Assembly (NCBI GenBank): GCA_027084145.1
Contig: JALWLM010000417.1
Span: 1 to 11,252 of the forward strand
DNA length: 11,252 nt
Reading direction: 5' to 3'
DNA from: Crocinitomicaceae bacterium
GTDB lineage: Bacteria > Bacteroidota > Bacteroidia > Flavobacteriales_D > Crocinitomicaceae
The first letter of the stretch is position 1. Each line of letters starts with the position of its first letter. Positions 1-6,903 of this stretch are shown piece after piece. Under the pieces are notes generated by a model that ran no database searches, was not told the origin of the DNA, and was given only the letters and a program-made list of their open reading frames with translations. A program made the position numbers and the translations under genes.

Positions 1-183
1 AATTATTCCTTTTGACCCTCCCGAAACATAAGCCCAACCTCCTACTCCCATTAAATCGGAATAAGACGGTAATGTGATGTTAATTTCTTTATCAAAAGGA
101 ATACTGGGAACAGGATGCGTGTTATCAATTTTTTTGCACCCAAAAAAAACAAGTGCCAATAAAAAAATAAATTGTAACTTCAT
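1..183 (-). CDS. Small lipoprotein, possibly Rieske-like; C-terminus cut by window edge
   Basis: Reading the minus strand from ATG at 183 gives 61 codons open to the window edge, so only the N-terminus is present. Residues 1-15 are a hydrophobic signal ending FFGC, with Cys16 as the likely lipidated residue, followed by KK; this indicates an envelope lipoprotein. The rest (EINITLPSYSDL, then GVGGWAYVSGGSKGII) resembles, from memory, the short Bacteroidota lipoproteins annotated as Rieske (2Fe-2S) proteins, in which a similar stretch precedes the cluster-binding CxH...CxxH segments. Those segments would lie outside the window, so the iron-sulfur assignment is inference. The start is supported by the signal peptide and by a -7-like box 17 bases upstream. 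It is divergent from the gene at 208. Confidence 0.6.
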   Translation of the reverse strand, partial: MKLQFIFLLALVFFGCKKIDNTHPVPSIPFDKEINITLPSYSDLMGVGGWAYVSGGSKGII

Positions 184-200
184 ATCGTTTATTTCACTAA

Positions 201-208
201 CAAAGGTA
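201..208 (-). promoter_or_regulatory. Candidate Bacteroidota -7 box (TACCTTTG)
   Basis: The minus strand reads TACCTTTG, a full match to the TAnnTTTG -7 consensus of the Bacteroidota primary sigma factor, with 17 bases between it and the ATG at 183. I see no TTG -33 element at the usual 19-21 base spacing. The box overlaps the first base of the divergent gene at 208, so the two genes share a very compact start region. Confidence 0.45.
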
Positions 209-480
209 TGATAAAAACAACGAATTTCATAATACAATTATTGCTATCACTCTCTTTATTTTTTCTGATGAGTGGTTGTTTTTTACAAAAGAAAAACCCG
301 GCGACAGTAGAAGAAGCGGAAAAAGAATTAGCTAAAAAAGAAAAAAAACAACAAAAAGCAGCCAAAAAAGCGAAGAAAGAAGCAGAAAAGCGGTATTGGA
401 AAATGCAAACGAAAGAAGCCAAGCGCTCTATTCGCAGAAATAAACGAAGGAACAAAAAGATGGCTAAAAAAAGACGGTAA
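208..480 (+). CDS. Small, strongly basic lipoprotein
   Basis: This encodes 90 residues. Residues 1-23 are a lipoprotein signal: hydrophobic core QLLLSLSLFFLMSG and then Cys24, so the mature form has 67 residues. Of those, 29 are Lys or Arg and only 8 are acidic (Glu, mostly between 35 and 60), giving a net charge near +21. Residues 33-62 are rich in Ala, Glu and Lys and probably helical or coiled; residues 72-90 are almost a polybasic tail (RRNKRRNKKMAKKRR). There is no catalytic motif and I do not recognise a named family. The ATG at 208 is preferred because the only later Met before the Cys (residue 21) would lose the signal peptide. The gene sits 31 bases upstream of a PorP/SprF gene and probably shares its transcript. 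A role binding an anionic partner such as LPS or nucleic acid, or assisting the PorP-like protein, is inference. Confidence 0.75.
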   Translation: MIKTTNFIIQLLLSLSLFFLMSGCFLQKKNPATVEEAEKELAKKEKKQQKAAKKAKKEAEKRYWKMQTKEAKRSIRRNKRRNKKMAKKRR

Positions 481-497
481 ATCAGCTGCTTTTTTTG

Positions 498-505
498 TAT
501 CTTTA
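498..505 (+). promoter_or_regulatory. Possible -7 box (TATCTTTA) close to the PorP/SprF start
   Basis: TATCTTTA differs from the TAnnTTTG consensus only at the last base, but ends just 6 bases before the ATG at 512. No -33 TTG is visible at the expected spacing. If used, the transcript would begin at or very near the start codon. It could equally be chance in T-rich DNA, with the gene read from upstream. Confidence 0.2.
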
Positions 506-511
506 AAAGAT

Positions 512-1504
512 ATGATAAGGATTTTACTAACGCATATACTACTTTTAACAACTTTTTTTACAAAAGCACAAGATATTCATTGGTCGCAATTTAATGATAA
601 CCCTATCTTTCAAAATCCTGCACAATCCGGTTTTTTTGATGGAGATTATCGTTTTATCGGAAATTACAGAGATCAATGGAGAAGTGTAACGGTTCCGTTT
701 TCGACATTTTCAATGTCTGCCGACACTCGTTTTGAAAAGATAGGAACGGGAATTTTATTTTTTCATGATGTTGCGGGAGACGGGAAATTTAGAACTATTG
801 AATTGAACGGAAATATTGCTTATCCGTTTTTCCTAACAAAAGATTCTTTACATCAACTTCGCTTAGGAGCTAATTTTGGGATGAACCATCGTCAGTTTAA
901 CTTTGATCAGTTTTATTTTGATAATCAGTATAATGGAATGAATTATGACCCAACACTTCCTACAGGTGAGAACATCGGAAATGAAAAGAAAACGAACTTT
1001 ACTATAGGTCTTGGAGGAATTTATCGGTATTTTATCCATAAAAGAATGAATTTTACGGGAGGAATTGGCATTTTTAATTTAAATCGTCCTGATCAAGGTT
1101 TTTACGGAAGCAATATTCCGAGACATATTCGTACAAATATTTTTCTTCGTTCCTTTTATCAATTTGGGTATGATTGGGATTTATTACCTTCTATCAGTCT
1201 TTCTTTTCAACAGAAATATAGAGAACTTGTTATTGGTAGTTCCGTAAAATATACACTTGTTGAAAGACTTGGGGAATACCGTGCCTTTTATGGCGGATTA
1301 TGGTGGAGAAACAAAGATGCAATGTTTCTTACTTTAGGGATGGATTACCAAGATTGGTTTTTTGGTATCAGTTATGACATCAATCTTTCCAAACTTATTC
1401 CTGCAAGTCACGCCAGAGGAGGAATTGAATTTGCTATTCGTTATATTTTACACCGTTTTAAACCATCGAAAAATTATTTTAGAATATGCCCCGATTATAT
1501 TTAA
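512..1504 (+). CDS. PorP/SprF family outer-membrane protein (type IX secretion/gliding related)
   Basis: This encodes 330 residues. A Sec signal (residues 1-19, cleavage near FFTKAQ) is followed by the family hallmark: Trp-Ser-Gln-Phe at 24-27, Asn-Pro-Ala at 35-37, and Tyr-Arg-Asp-Gln-Trp at 52-56. The remainder alternates aromatic and polar residues with Gly turns, as in an outer-membrane beta-barrel, and ends in the family-typical Cys-Pro-x-x-Ile. Length is normal for PorP/SprF. In Porphyromonas PorP is a type IX secretion component that associates with PorK/N and PorE; SprF is its Flavobacterium relative needed for SprB delivery. Such paralogues are numerous in Bacteroidota, so this copy need not belong to the core apparatus, and no porK/L/M/N genes are nearby. 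Its last 19 bases overlap the next gene, indicating coupled expression. Membership of the family is secure; the specific role is inferred. Confidence 0.9.
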   Translation: MIRILLTHILLLTTFFTKAQDIHWSQFNDNPIFQNPAQSGFFDGDYRFIGNYRDQWRSVTVPFSTFSMSADTRFEKIGTGILFFHDVAGDGKFRTIELNGNIAYPFFLTKDSLHQLRLGANFGMNHRQFNFDQFYFDNQYNGMNYDPTLPTGENIGNEKKTNFTIGLGGIYRYFIHKRMNFTGGIGIFNLNRPDQGFYGSNIPRHIRTNIFLRSFYQFGYDWDLLPSISLSFQQKYRELVIGSSVKYTLVERLGEYRAFYGGLWWRNKDAMFLTLGMDYQDWFFGISYDINLSKLIPASHARGGIEFAIRYILHRFKPSKNYFRICPDYI

Positions 1505-3720
1505 TCATTTTACTATTGATTAACACTCCTTACTTGTTCTCGCAAAACAAAATCAAAAAACACCTTGAATTTGCAAAAGAACAATATCAAAAAGGAGATT
1601 ATTATCATGCTTTGATACATTATAAAGAAGCAATGAAGTTAGACTCCAATACCATTGATATCCTTTGGAATGTCGCTGAAACTTATCGTGCATATAAAGA
1701 TTATAGAACTGCCGAATATTATTATCGTAAAGTTTATGACCGTGAAGAAGCTAGAATATATCCCGCCAGTCTTCTTTATTTGGGGCTAATGCAAAAACAA
1801 AATGGCAAATACGAAGAAGCAATTCAAACTTTTAAAAAAGCCAAAAAGAAATATTATAAAAAGAAAAAAAGTTATCTCTACAGGAAAGCCAAACAAGAAT
1901 TAATCTCAACAATTTGGGCCAAATCATCTGCAAAGGACACTTTAGAATTAAATATAACACAACTCCCCGAAAATGTGAATACGGTAAATGCAGAATTCGG
2001 ACATATCATCTATGAAAAACAATTGATTTTCTCCAGTTTAAGAGCAGACTCCATTAGTGAACAAGAAGAAGTTTATTCGCCTCACTATAAGACTTCTCTA
2101 TATAAAAGTAAAATTGTTGACAGTGCATTTTCAGAATCTCAACAAATTAAAGACTTATTGATAAGAAATTATCATACCGGAAATGGTACTTTTTCTCTGG
2201 ACGGAAAACGTTTTTACTTTAGTAAATGTAATGAAAAAGAACAAGGATATCGTTGTAAAATTATGGTTGCACGATATCAAAACGGAAAATGGACAGACAT
2301 CGATTCACTAGGGGAAATTATCAATTCACCCAATAGCAATACAACCATGCCTTGCATCGCCAAAATTCAAGGAAAAGAAGCGTTAATATTTTCTTCGGAT
2401 AGAGAAGAAACAGAAGGAGGCATGGATTTGTTTTATTCTTACATTAAAAATGGCAATCAATTTAGTAAGGTACGTCCACTAAAAACAATCAACAGTATTG
2501 ATAACGAACTTAGTCCATGGTGGGATTTTGAAAATAATCGACTCTATTTCTCATCTTCTTGGAATAATAATTTTGGAGGATATGATATTTTTTATTCTCA
2601 ATACAGACAAGGACAATTCGAAAAACCTCAAAATATAGGTATTCCTTACAATAGTCCTGCTAATGATCTTTATTATTTCCAATACGGAGATAGCACCTTT
2701 GTCTCCTCTAATCGATTAGGAGTTTTATATAGTAAAAACCCCACTTGTTGCAGTGATATTTTTCTTTTGACTCCTAAAACAACTCCCAAAAAACAGGAAG
2801 AAACACTTGCCGATTTGAATAAACGGCTTCCTGTAACACTTTATTTTCATAATGATGAGCCCAACCCTAGAACATGGGATACCGTAAGTACAATCGACTA
2901 TATGGAAAGTTATGATGCTTACATCAAATTACTTCCCGTTTATAAAAAAGAATATTCTAAAGGATTAACGGGAGAAAAAGCGAATGAAGCCCGGATTGAT
3001 ATTGAAGACTTCTTTATTGAATATGTGAATAAAGGAGTTGAAGATTTAAAATTATTTCAACGCTTATTGAAAAAAGAATTAGAGAAAGGAGCAAAAATCC
3101 GTATTACCGTACAAGGATTTGCCAGCCCTTTAGCAAAAACCGATTATAACGTAAATCTAACCAAAAGAAGAATATCTTCTATCAAAAAATACTTTAGAAA
3201 AGCAGACAATGGTTTTTTCATTCCTTATCTGGATAGTACAGCCAAAAATGGGGGATATTTAGTCTTTACTCAAATTCCTTTCGGTGAATATTCTGCAAAT
3301 CAAATGACCAGTGACAACCCTAATGATGTTAAAAACTCCGTTTATTCTCGTGCTGCCGCAATTGAGCGAAAAATTGAATTGCAAAGCGTGAGTTATATCC
3401 AAGAAGATGAGTTTCCTTTAGATTGTTCTTTACCTGTACATAATTTTGGAATCACTTCTAAAGGAGAAATACTTAGCCATCGATTTACCATCAAAAACAA
3501 TGGGAAAACGACCATTCATATTTCCGATATTAACAAAGAGTGTGATTGCATTGAAGTAAACATACAGGACAAAAATCTTTCCCCACAAGAATCAACAACT
3601 ATAGATGTTCAATTGAACACTAAACAACTAAAGGGGTTTATCATCCGTAAAATTAGCGTTAAAGCCCAAGGAAAAGATGATGAACAATTAAATTTATTTA
3701 TTACTACTGAGGTGAAATAA
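1486..3720 (+). CDS. Periplasmic TPR / PD40 / OmpA-like / DUF1573-like fusion protein
   Basis: This encodes 744 residues. Signal peptide 1-20 (cleavage near YLFSQ), with no lipobox Cys. Residues 23-140 form TPR-like helices (KGDYYHALIHYKEAMKLD; GKYEEAIQTFKKA). Residues about 170-430 are a beta-propeller-like region with PD40-type repeats: SLDGKRFYFSK near 237, FSSDREETEGGMDLFYS near 302, and LYFSSSWNNNFGGYDIFYS near 353. Residues about 448-635 form a divergent OmpA-like domain: the strand LPVTLYFHNDEPNP, a long helix, then VQGFASPLAKTDYN and KRRISSI at 561-566. The last 90 residues (HNFGITSKGEILSHRF, NNGKTTIHISDI, CDC at 686-688) look like a DUF1573 domain. The architecture resembles PorE, the PorP partner that binds peptidoglycan, but lacks the carboxypeptidase-regulatory domain and lipidation of PorE and adds DUF1573. 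Its start overlaps the PorP/SprF gene by 19 bases. An envelope-anchoring partner of that protein is the likely role. Confidence 0.85.
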   Translation: MPRLYLIILLLINTPYLFSQNKIKKHLEFAKEQYQKGDYYHALIHYKEAMKLDSNTIDILWNVAETYRAYKDYRTAEYYYRKVYDREEARIYPASLLYLGLMQKQNGKYEEAIQTFKKAKKKYYKKKKSYLYRKAKQELISTIWAKSSAKDTLELNITQLPENVNTVNAEFGHIIYEKQLIFSSLRADSISEQEEVYSPHYKTSLYKSKIVDSAFSESQQIKDLLIRNYHTGNGTFSLDGKRFYFSKCNEKEQGYRCKIMVARYQNGKWTDIDSLGEIINSPNSNTTMPCIAKIQGKEALIFSSDREETEGGMDLFYSYIKNGNQFSKVRPLKTINSIDNELSPWWDFENNRLYFSSSWNNNFGGYDIFYSQYRQGQFEKPQNIGIPYNSPANDLYYFQYGDSTFVSSNRLGVLYSKNPTCCSDIFLLTPKTTPKKQEETLADLNKRLPVTLYFHNDEPNPRTWDTVSTIDYMESYDAYIKLLPVYKKEYSKGLTGEKANEARIDIEDFFIEYVNKGVEDLKLFQRLLKKELEKGAKIRITVQGFASPLAKTDYNVNLTKRRISSIKKYFRKADNGFFIPYLDSTAKNGGYLVFTQIPFGEYSANQMTSDNPNDVKNSVYSRAAAIERKIELQSVSYIQEDEFPLDCSLPVHNFGITSKGEILSHRFTIKNNGKTTIHISDINKECDCIEVNIQDKNLSPQESTTIDVQLNTKQLKGFIIRKISVKAQGKDDEQLNLFITTEVK

Positions 3721-3728
3721 ATAAATTA

Positions 3729-3736
3729 TATCTTTG
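3729..3736 (+). promoter_or_regulatory. Candidate Bacteroidota -7 box (TATCTTTG)
   Basis: TATCTTTG matches TAnnTTTG exactly and lies 18 bases before the ATG at 3755, in the 34-base gap after the preceding stop codon. No clear -33 TTG is present 19-21 bases upstream. This suggests the acyltransferase gene has its own promoter rather than depending only on read-through from the PorP-like operon. Confidence 0.5.
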
Positions 3737-3754
3737 CCTTTCTTGTTTTAAGCA

Positions 3755-4891
3755 ATGGACTCAACTAGCAAAACATTCATAAAAAAATCAAACAACAGGC
3801 TTAAATTTATTGATATGGCACGCTCTGTTGCCATCTTGTTAATGTTGGAAGGGCATTTTGTAGATGATTCCTTGGCATTAGAATTTAGAGATCTTTCCAA
3901 TCCCATTTATTACACATGGAGATTTATTAGAAGCTTTACGGCGCCTATGTTCTTAACCGTAACAGGTATTATTTTCACCTTTTTATTGCTAAAAAACAGA
4001 GAGCTGGGGTTTTGGCAAAATATTCGTGTAAAAAAAGGGTATAAAAGAGTTTTAGAACTATTCTTTTGGGGTTTTGTTGTTCAGTATTATGCTTTCCATG
4101 TTTTAGAATGTATTGCAGTTGGTATTTTTACGATTCTACTTCTATATGGAATTTATAAAATTGTCAAACTTGTTCCTTTGTGGATTTATTTTTTCATCGC
4201 CGGTTTTTTTACTTTTTCCTTTTATCTATATTTAGAAGCCAATCTATCTCCTGAACAGCCCTGGCCTGAGGGAGCATGGTCTTTTGTGCAAAAAGCATTT
4301 CACGGTAAAAAATCTTCCAGCATTTTCCCCATTGTTCCTTATATGGGATACACGATGTTTGGTGCAGCAATCGGGTCTATTATTTATCGTTCTCAAGCAC
4401 ATGTCCGACACTGGTCATTCCCTGTATTATTTTTAGGTGTTGGAGCGGCCTTATTCTTTTCTTCAACAGAAATATTGTCTATTATAGATATTGTTGTACA
4501 AACAATCGTCCCTGATTTCTCTTATCACCTTGTAGATATCAATTGGTTAATCGAGCGACTTGGCATCGTCCTTATTGAAATGGGTGTTTTTATAACCATT
4601 GATATTCTATGGGGAGAAAAGTTTTCAGAAAATAATTTATTTTTAAAAATCGGTCAAAATACATTAACAATTTATGTTTTACATATGGTTTTATTGTATG
4701 GAAGCGTTTCCGGATTAGGTTTAAATAAATTTTTCAGGAAAGCTCTTAATCCTTGGGAAGTAACGATAGGAGCTATTTTATTTATAGCTTTTTTCGTTAT
4801 TCTAATCAAATATATTGATGTAATTAGAGCAAGACTATCGTTTATCCTTGTCCCTCTTCGCCGTTTTTTTGAGCGCATCTTTTTTATTTAG
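3755..4891 (+). CDS. Integral membrane acyltransferase, DUF1624/heparan-alpha-glucosaminide N-acetyltransferase type
   Basis: This encodes 378 residues, mostly hydrophobic, with around nine or ten membrane spans by eye. The N-terminal signature RLKFIDMARSVAILLMLEGH (residues 15-34) ends in a conserved His in the first span, and a second span carries FTAPMFLTVTGIIF (61-74); both are typical of the DUF1624/HGSNAT-like branch of membrane acyltransferases. Near the C-terminus, IGQNTLTIYVLHMVLLYG (299-316) matches the family's late conserved helix with another His (310). Known relatives move acyl (often acetyl) groups from a cytoplasmic donor to an envelope sugar or lipid; the substrate here cannot be read from the sequence. 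A -7 box precedes it. Its last 8 bases overlap the end of the convergent SGNH hydrolase gene. Fold class is confident, substrate unknown. Confidence 0.8.
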   Translation: MDSTSKTFIKKSNNRLKFIDMARSVAILLMLEGHFVDDSLALEFRDLSNPIYYTWRFIRSFTAPMFLTVTGIIFTFLLLKNRELGFWQNIRVKKGYKRVLELFFWGFVVQYYAFHVLECIAVGIFTILLLYGIYKIVKLVPLWIYFFIAGFFTFSFYLYLEANLSPEQPWPEGAWSFVQKAFHGKKSSSIFPIVPYMGYTMFGAAIGSIIYRSQAHVRHWSFPVLFLGVGAALFFSSTEILSIIDIVVQTIVPDFSYHLVDINWLIERLGIVLIEMGVFITIDILWGEKFSENNLFLKIGQNTLTIYVLHMVLLYGSVSGLGLNKFFRKALNPWEVTIGAILFIAFFVILIKYIDVIRARLSFILVPLRRFFERIFFI

Positions 4892-5963
4892 AAAATAATT
4901 TTTGTCTTCTGCGCGGTTTTACAAATTCTTTAAAAGCAACTCTCCGGTGAATGATTCTTTTTCCACAGTTGTCTATAATTGTTATTGTAACATGATAAAC
5001 CTTTGGCTTTCTATAAACATGGTATGCCGTATGTCCTTTAAAAGTTTTTCCATCACCAAAATCCCAAATAATATTTGTTGCTTCAGGATAATTGGCTTTT
5101 CCTCTTAATACATATCTTCGCTTACCACTTGTTTGATAATCTATATGTAAAACATTTCGATTAAGAAGAAATTCTTCTCGATGATTGTGGATATATTCAT
5201 ATACTGTATTTTGAATCAATTTCGCTTTTTCCTTTGAAACTTCTTTTGGCATATATGAACCATAAGGGTTTTTATCGAAAATGGCAGCATAAAAAGAAGA
5301 TGCTATTGTAAAGGATCCATAAATAGTAGGATGCATATGATCTTCACGATATAATGAAATTGACGGGTCTCTTTCTCTTATCATTCGATAAACATCTCCA
5401 ACGGGCACAACCGGTAAATTAAAGCGTTTACTTAAATAAAGATACCCTTCTTTTATCTTATCAGACATTTTAATGTAAGTATTTACATCTTCTCTATATT
5501 TATAACCGTTTTCATAGCCCCACGTCATATAAAGCAACACATTGGTACACGGATTATTCTGATAAATAGAATCTAAAATCTGTTGGAAATAAGGAATGCT
5601 TGCAGAATCAATTGTTTTTTCATCGTGCATCAACTCTCGACTAAATCCTTGTAAAATAACATAATCCCATTTATGTTTTTTAATATCTCTAAATAAATCT
5701 TTCCTTTCCGAGTGCATTTTAAAAGTGTGATTACTTTTAGCACTCATAGTAACTTCAATATGAATTCCTTTAAATTTTGCCATTTTTTCAAAAAGTTTAG
5801 GCATTGAATTCATATGAGTATAACTATTACCAATAAACAAAACTCTCATAGGAGGAAATTTCTTTACTTCTTCCCCATTTTGAGCATTAGCCATGCCTCC
5901 GAATAAAAGAGATACTAAAAAAGTCTTTATTGATTTTAGCATGATGTTTTTAAACCTTTTCAT
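4884..5963 (-). CDS. Exported SGNH/GDSL-type hydrolase with C-terminal PKD domain
   Basis: This encodes 359 residues. Residues 1-27 are a signal sequence (KTFLVSLLFGGMANAQ); Met8 is an alternative start giving a more typical signal length. VLFIGNSYTH at 41-50 is SGNH block I with catalytic Ser47. DYVILQGFSRE (100-110) occupies the later active-site strand where classical members have GxND, and EDHMHPT (207-213) supplies the Asp208-x-x-His211 pair. This pattern fits the DUF4886-like branch. Residues about 285-345 form a PKD domain with the WDFGDG signature (300-305) and VYHVTITIIDNCG strands (322-334). The tail, KPRRRQKLFSK, is short and basic and is not a type IX sorting domain. Likely activity is ester or acetyl-ester hydrolysis on a glycan in the periplasm or outside the cell; substrate unknown. 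It is convergent with the acyltransferase gene and 49 bases downstream of the HIT gene. Confidence 0.82.
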   Translation of the reverse strand: MKRFKNIMLKSIKTFLVSLLFGGMANAQNGEEVKKFPPMRVLFIGNSYTHMNSMPKLFEKMAKFKGIHIEVTMSAKSNHTFKMHSERKDLFRDIKKHKWDYVILQGFSRELMHDEKTIDSASIPYFQQILDSIYQNNPCTNVLLYMTWGYENGYKYREDVNTYIKMSDKIKEGYLYLSKRFNLPVVPVGDVYRMIRERDPSISLYREDHMHPTIYGSFTIASSFYAAIFDKNPYGSYMPKEVSKEKAKLIQNTVYEYIHNHREEFLLNRNVLHIDYQTSGKRRYVLRGKANYPEATNIIWDFGDGKTFKGHTAYHVYRKPKVYHVTITIIDNCGKRIIHRRVAFKEFVKPRRRQKLFSK

Positions 5964-6014
5964 AATCTGACTTGATTTTAATGATCAATAATCAAGTATT
6001 AGACCAAACAGATT
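5964..6014. repeat. Nested inverted repeat between the HIT and SGNH hydrolase genes
   Basis: CTTGATT (5971-5977) is mirrored by AATCAAG (5990-5996) around a 12-base loop. Farther out, AATCTG (5964-5969) is mirrored by CAGATT (6009-6014), which touches the HIT stop codon. The arms are AT-rich and no T-run follows on either strand, so it is a weak terminator at best; it could be an operator or a processing site. Confidence 0.3.
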
Positions 6015-6402
6015 ATGCTTCTTTAATTCTAGTTGCTATCTCCGATAATTCTTCATGTGATAATTTCAATTTTTTGTTTGCAAAATTCATGTCATCCATC
6101 TTATTAATCGGGATTAAATGAATATGCGCATGAGGAACTTCCAACCCTATCACAGCCATCCCCACTCGGTTACAAGGAAAAGCTTTTTTAATTTTTTTTG
6201 AGACTTCTTTTGCAAAAAGAATCATTTCCGATAATAGTTCATCTTCAATATCAAAAATGTAATCAATTTCTTTTTTAGGTATTACTAAAACATGCCCTTT
6301 TTGAAGAGGCATAATATCCAAAAAAGCTAAAAACTTTTCATTTTCAGCGACTTTATGACAAGGAATTTCTCCTTGAACTATTTTAGTAAAAATACTCGCC
6401 AT
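6013..6402 (-). CDS. HIT family (histidine triad) nucleotide-binding protein
   Basis: This encodes 129 residues, a normal length for a bacterial Hint/HIT protein and without a signal peptide, so cytoplasmic. The N-terminus has the family's SIFTKIVQGEIPCHKV (3-18), then LAFLDIMPLQKGHVLVIPK (25-43), and the triad HAHIHLIP with His91, His93 and His95; His93, the middle one, is the expected nucleophile. Family members hydrolyse phosphoramidate or other bonds on nucleoside monophosphates; the physiological substrate is usually unknown. The start ATG is separated from the greA stop codon by a single base, so the two are almost surely one transcript with coupled translation. The greA-HIT pairing recurs in Bacteroidota, from general knowledge. 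Confidence 0.95.
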   Translation of the reverse strand: MASIFTKIVQGEIPCHKVAENEKFLAFLDIMPLQKGHVLVIPKKEIDYIFDIEDELLSEMILFAKEVSKKIKKAFPCNRVGMAVIGLEVPHAHIHLIPINKMDDMNFANKKLKLSHEELSEIATRIKEA

Positions 6403-6403
6403 T

Positions 6404-6877
6404 TTATCTTTTTATTTCGATAATTTCAAACTCCATAATTCCTGCAGGAATCTCTATTTTTGCAATATCTCCTACACTTTTCCCTAATAATCCTTTTCCC
6501 ATCGGAGAATCGACACTAATCTTTTTTTGTTTTAAATCCGCTTCATTTTCAGCGACTAAAGTATAACTCATTGTCGCACCATTCTTTAAATTTTTTATTG
6601 TAACTGTGGATAAAATATAGACTTTGGAAACATCTATATCGGATTCATCAATAATTCTAGCGTTAGCGATGACTTCTTTTAATTTGGCAATTTTAGCTTC
6701 TAAATGTCCCTGTGCTTCTTTTGCAGCGTCATATTCTGCATTTTCAGATAAATCACCTTTATCTCTAGCTTCTGCAATTTGTTGTGAAATTTTAGGTCTT
6801 TCAACTGTTTCAAGCTGTTTTAATTCTTCTTTTAATTTCTTTAATCCTTCTTCCGTATAGTAGTTTATCTGTCCCAT
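6404..6877 (-). CDS. greA: Transcription elongation factor GreA
   Basis: This encodes 157 residues, the standard GreA length. Residues 1-75 form the N-terminal coiled coil that enters the RNA polymerase secondary channel; the tip reads EARDKGDLSENAEYDAAKEA (36-55), with acidic residues Asp42 and Glu45 equivalent to those that hold the catalytic metal for transcript cleavage. The C-terminal FKBP-like domain contains VDSPMGKGLLGKSVGDIAKI and ends GIMEFEIIEIKR, as expected. GreA restarts backtracked RNA polymerase by stimulating cleavage of the nascent RNA 3' end. All key residues are intact. It is first in a short minus-strand run (greA, HIT, perhaps the SGNH hydrolase) and is separated from the PorV-like gene upstream by a terminator. 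I see no convincing TAnnTTTG box in the 84-base gap before it. Confidence 0.97.
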   Translation of the reverse strand: MGQINYYTEEGLKKLKEELKQLETVERPKISQQIAEARDKGDLSENAEYDAAKEAQGHLEAKIAKLKEVIANARIIDESDIDVSKVYILSTVTIKNLKNGATMSYTLVAENEADLKQKKISVDSPMGKGLLGKSVGDIAKIEIPAGIMEFEIIEIKR

Positions 6878-6903
6878 TTTTAATCGTTTTAATCATCCTA
6901 TAT

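Noticed and set aside
189..551. 120-codon minus-strand open frame opposite the basic lipoprotein
   Set aside because: It is a mirror of Lys-rich codons, giving Phe/Leu-rich sequence, and it overlaps two well-supported genes; no recognisable domain.
4873..4914. GCGCA...TGCGC inverted repeat spanning the convergent stop codons, as a bidirectional terminator
   Set aside because: Only 5 bp with a 32-base interior of AT-only pairing and no proper T-run after either arm; too weak to call.
4672..5108. Short open frames antisense to the acyltransferase and SGNH hydrolase genes
   Set aside because: Low-complexity shadows of real genes without motifs or start signals.
6624..6860. 78-codon plus-strand open frame inside greA
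   Set aside because: Lies wholly antisense to an intact, highly conserved greA; Ser/Ala-rich shadow.
6878..6903. Promoter for greA in the gap upstream
   Set aside because: No TAnnTTTG match found on the minus strand here; only AT-rich sequence.
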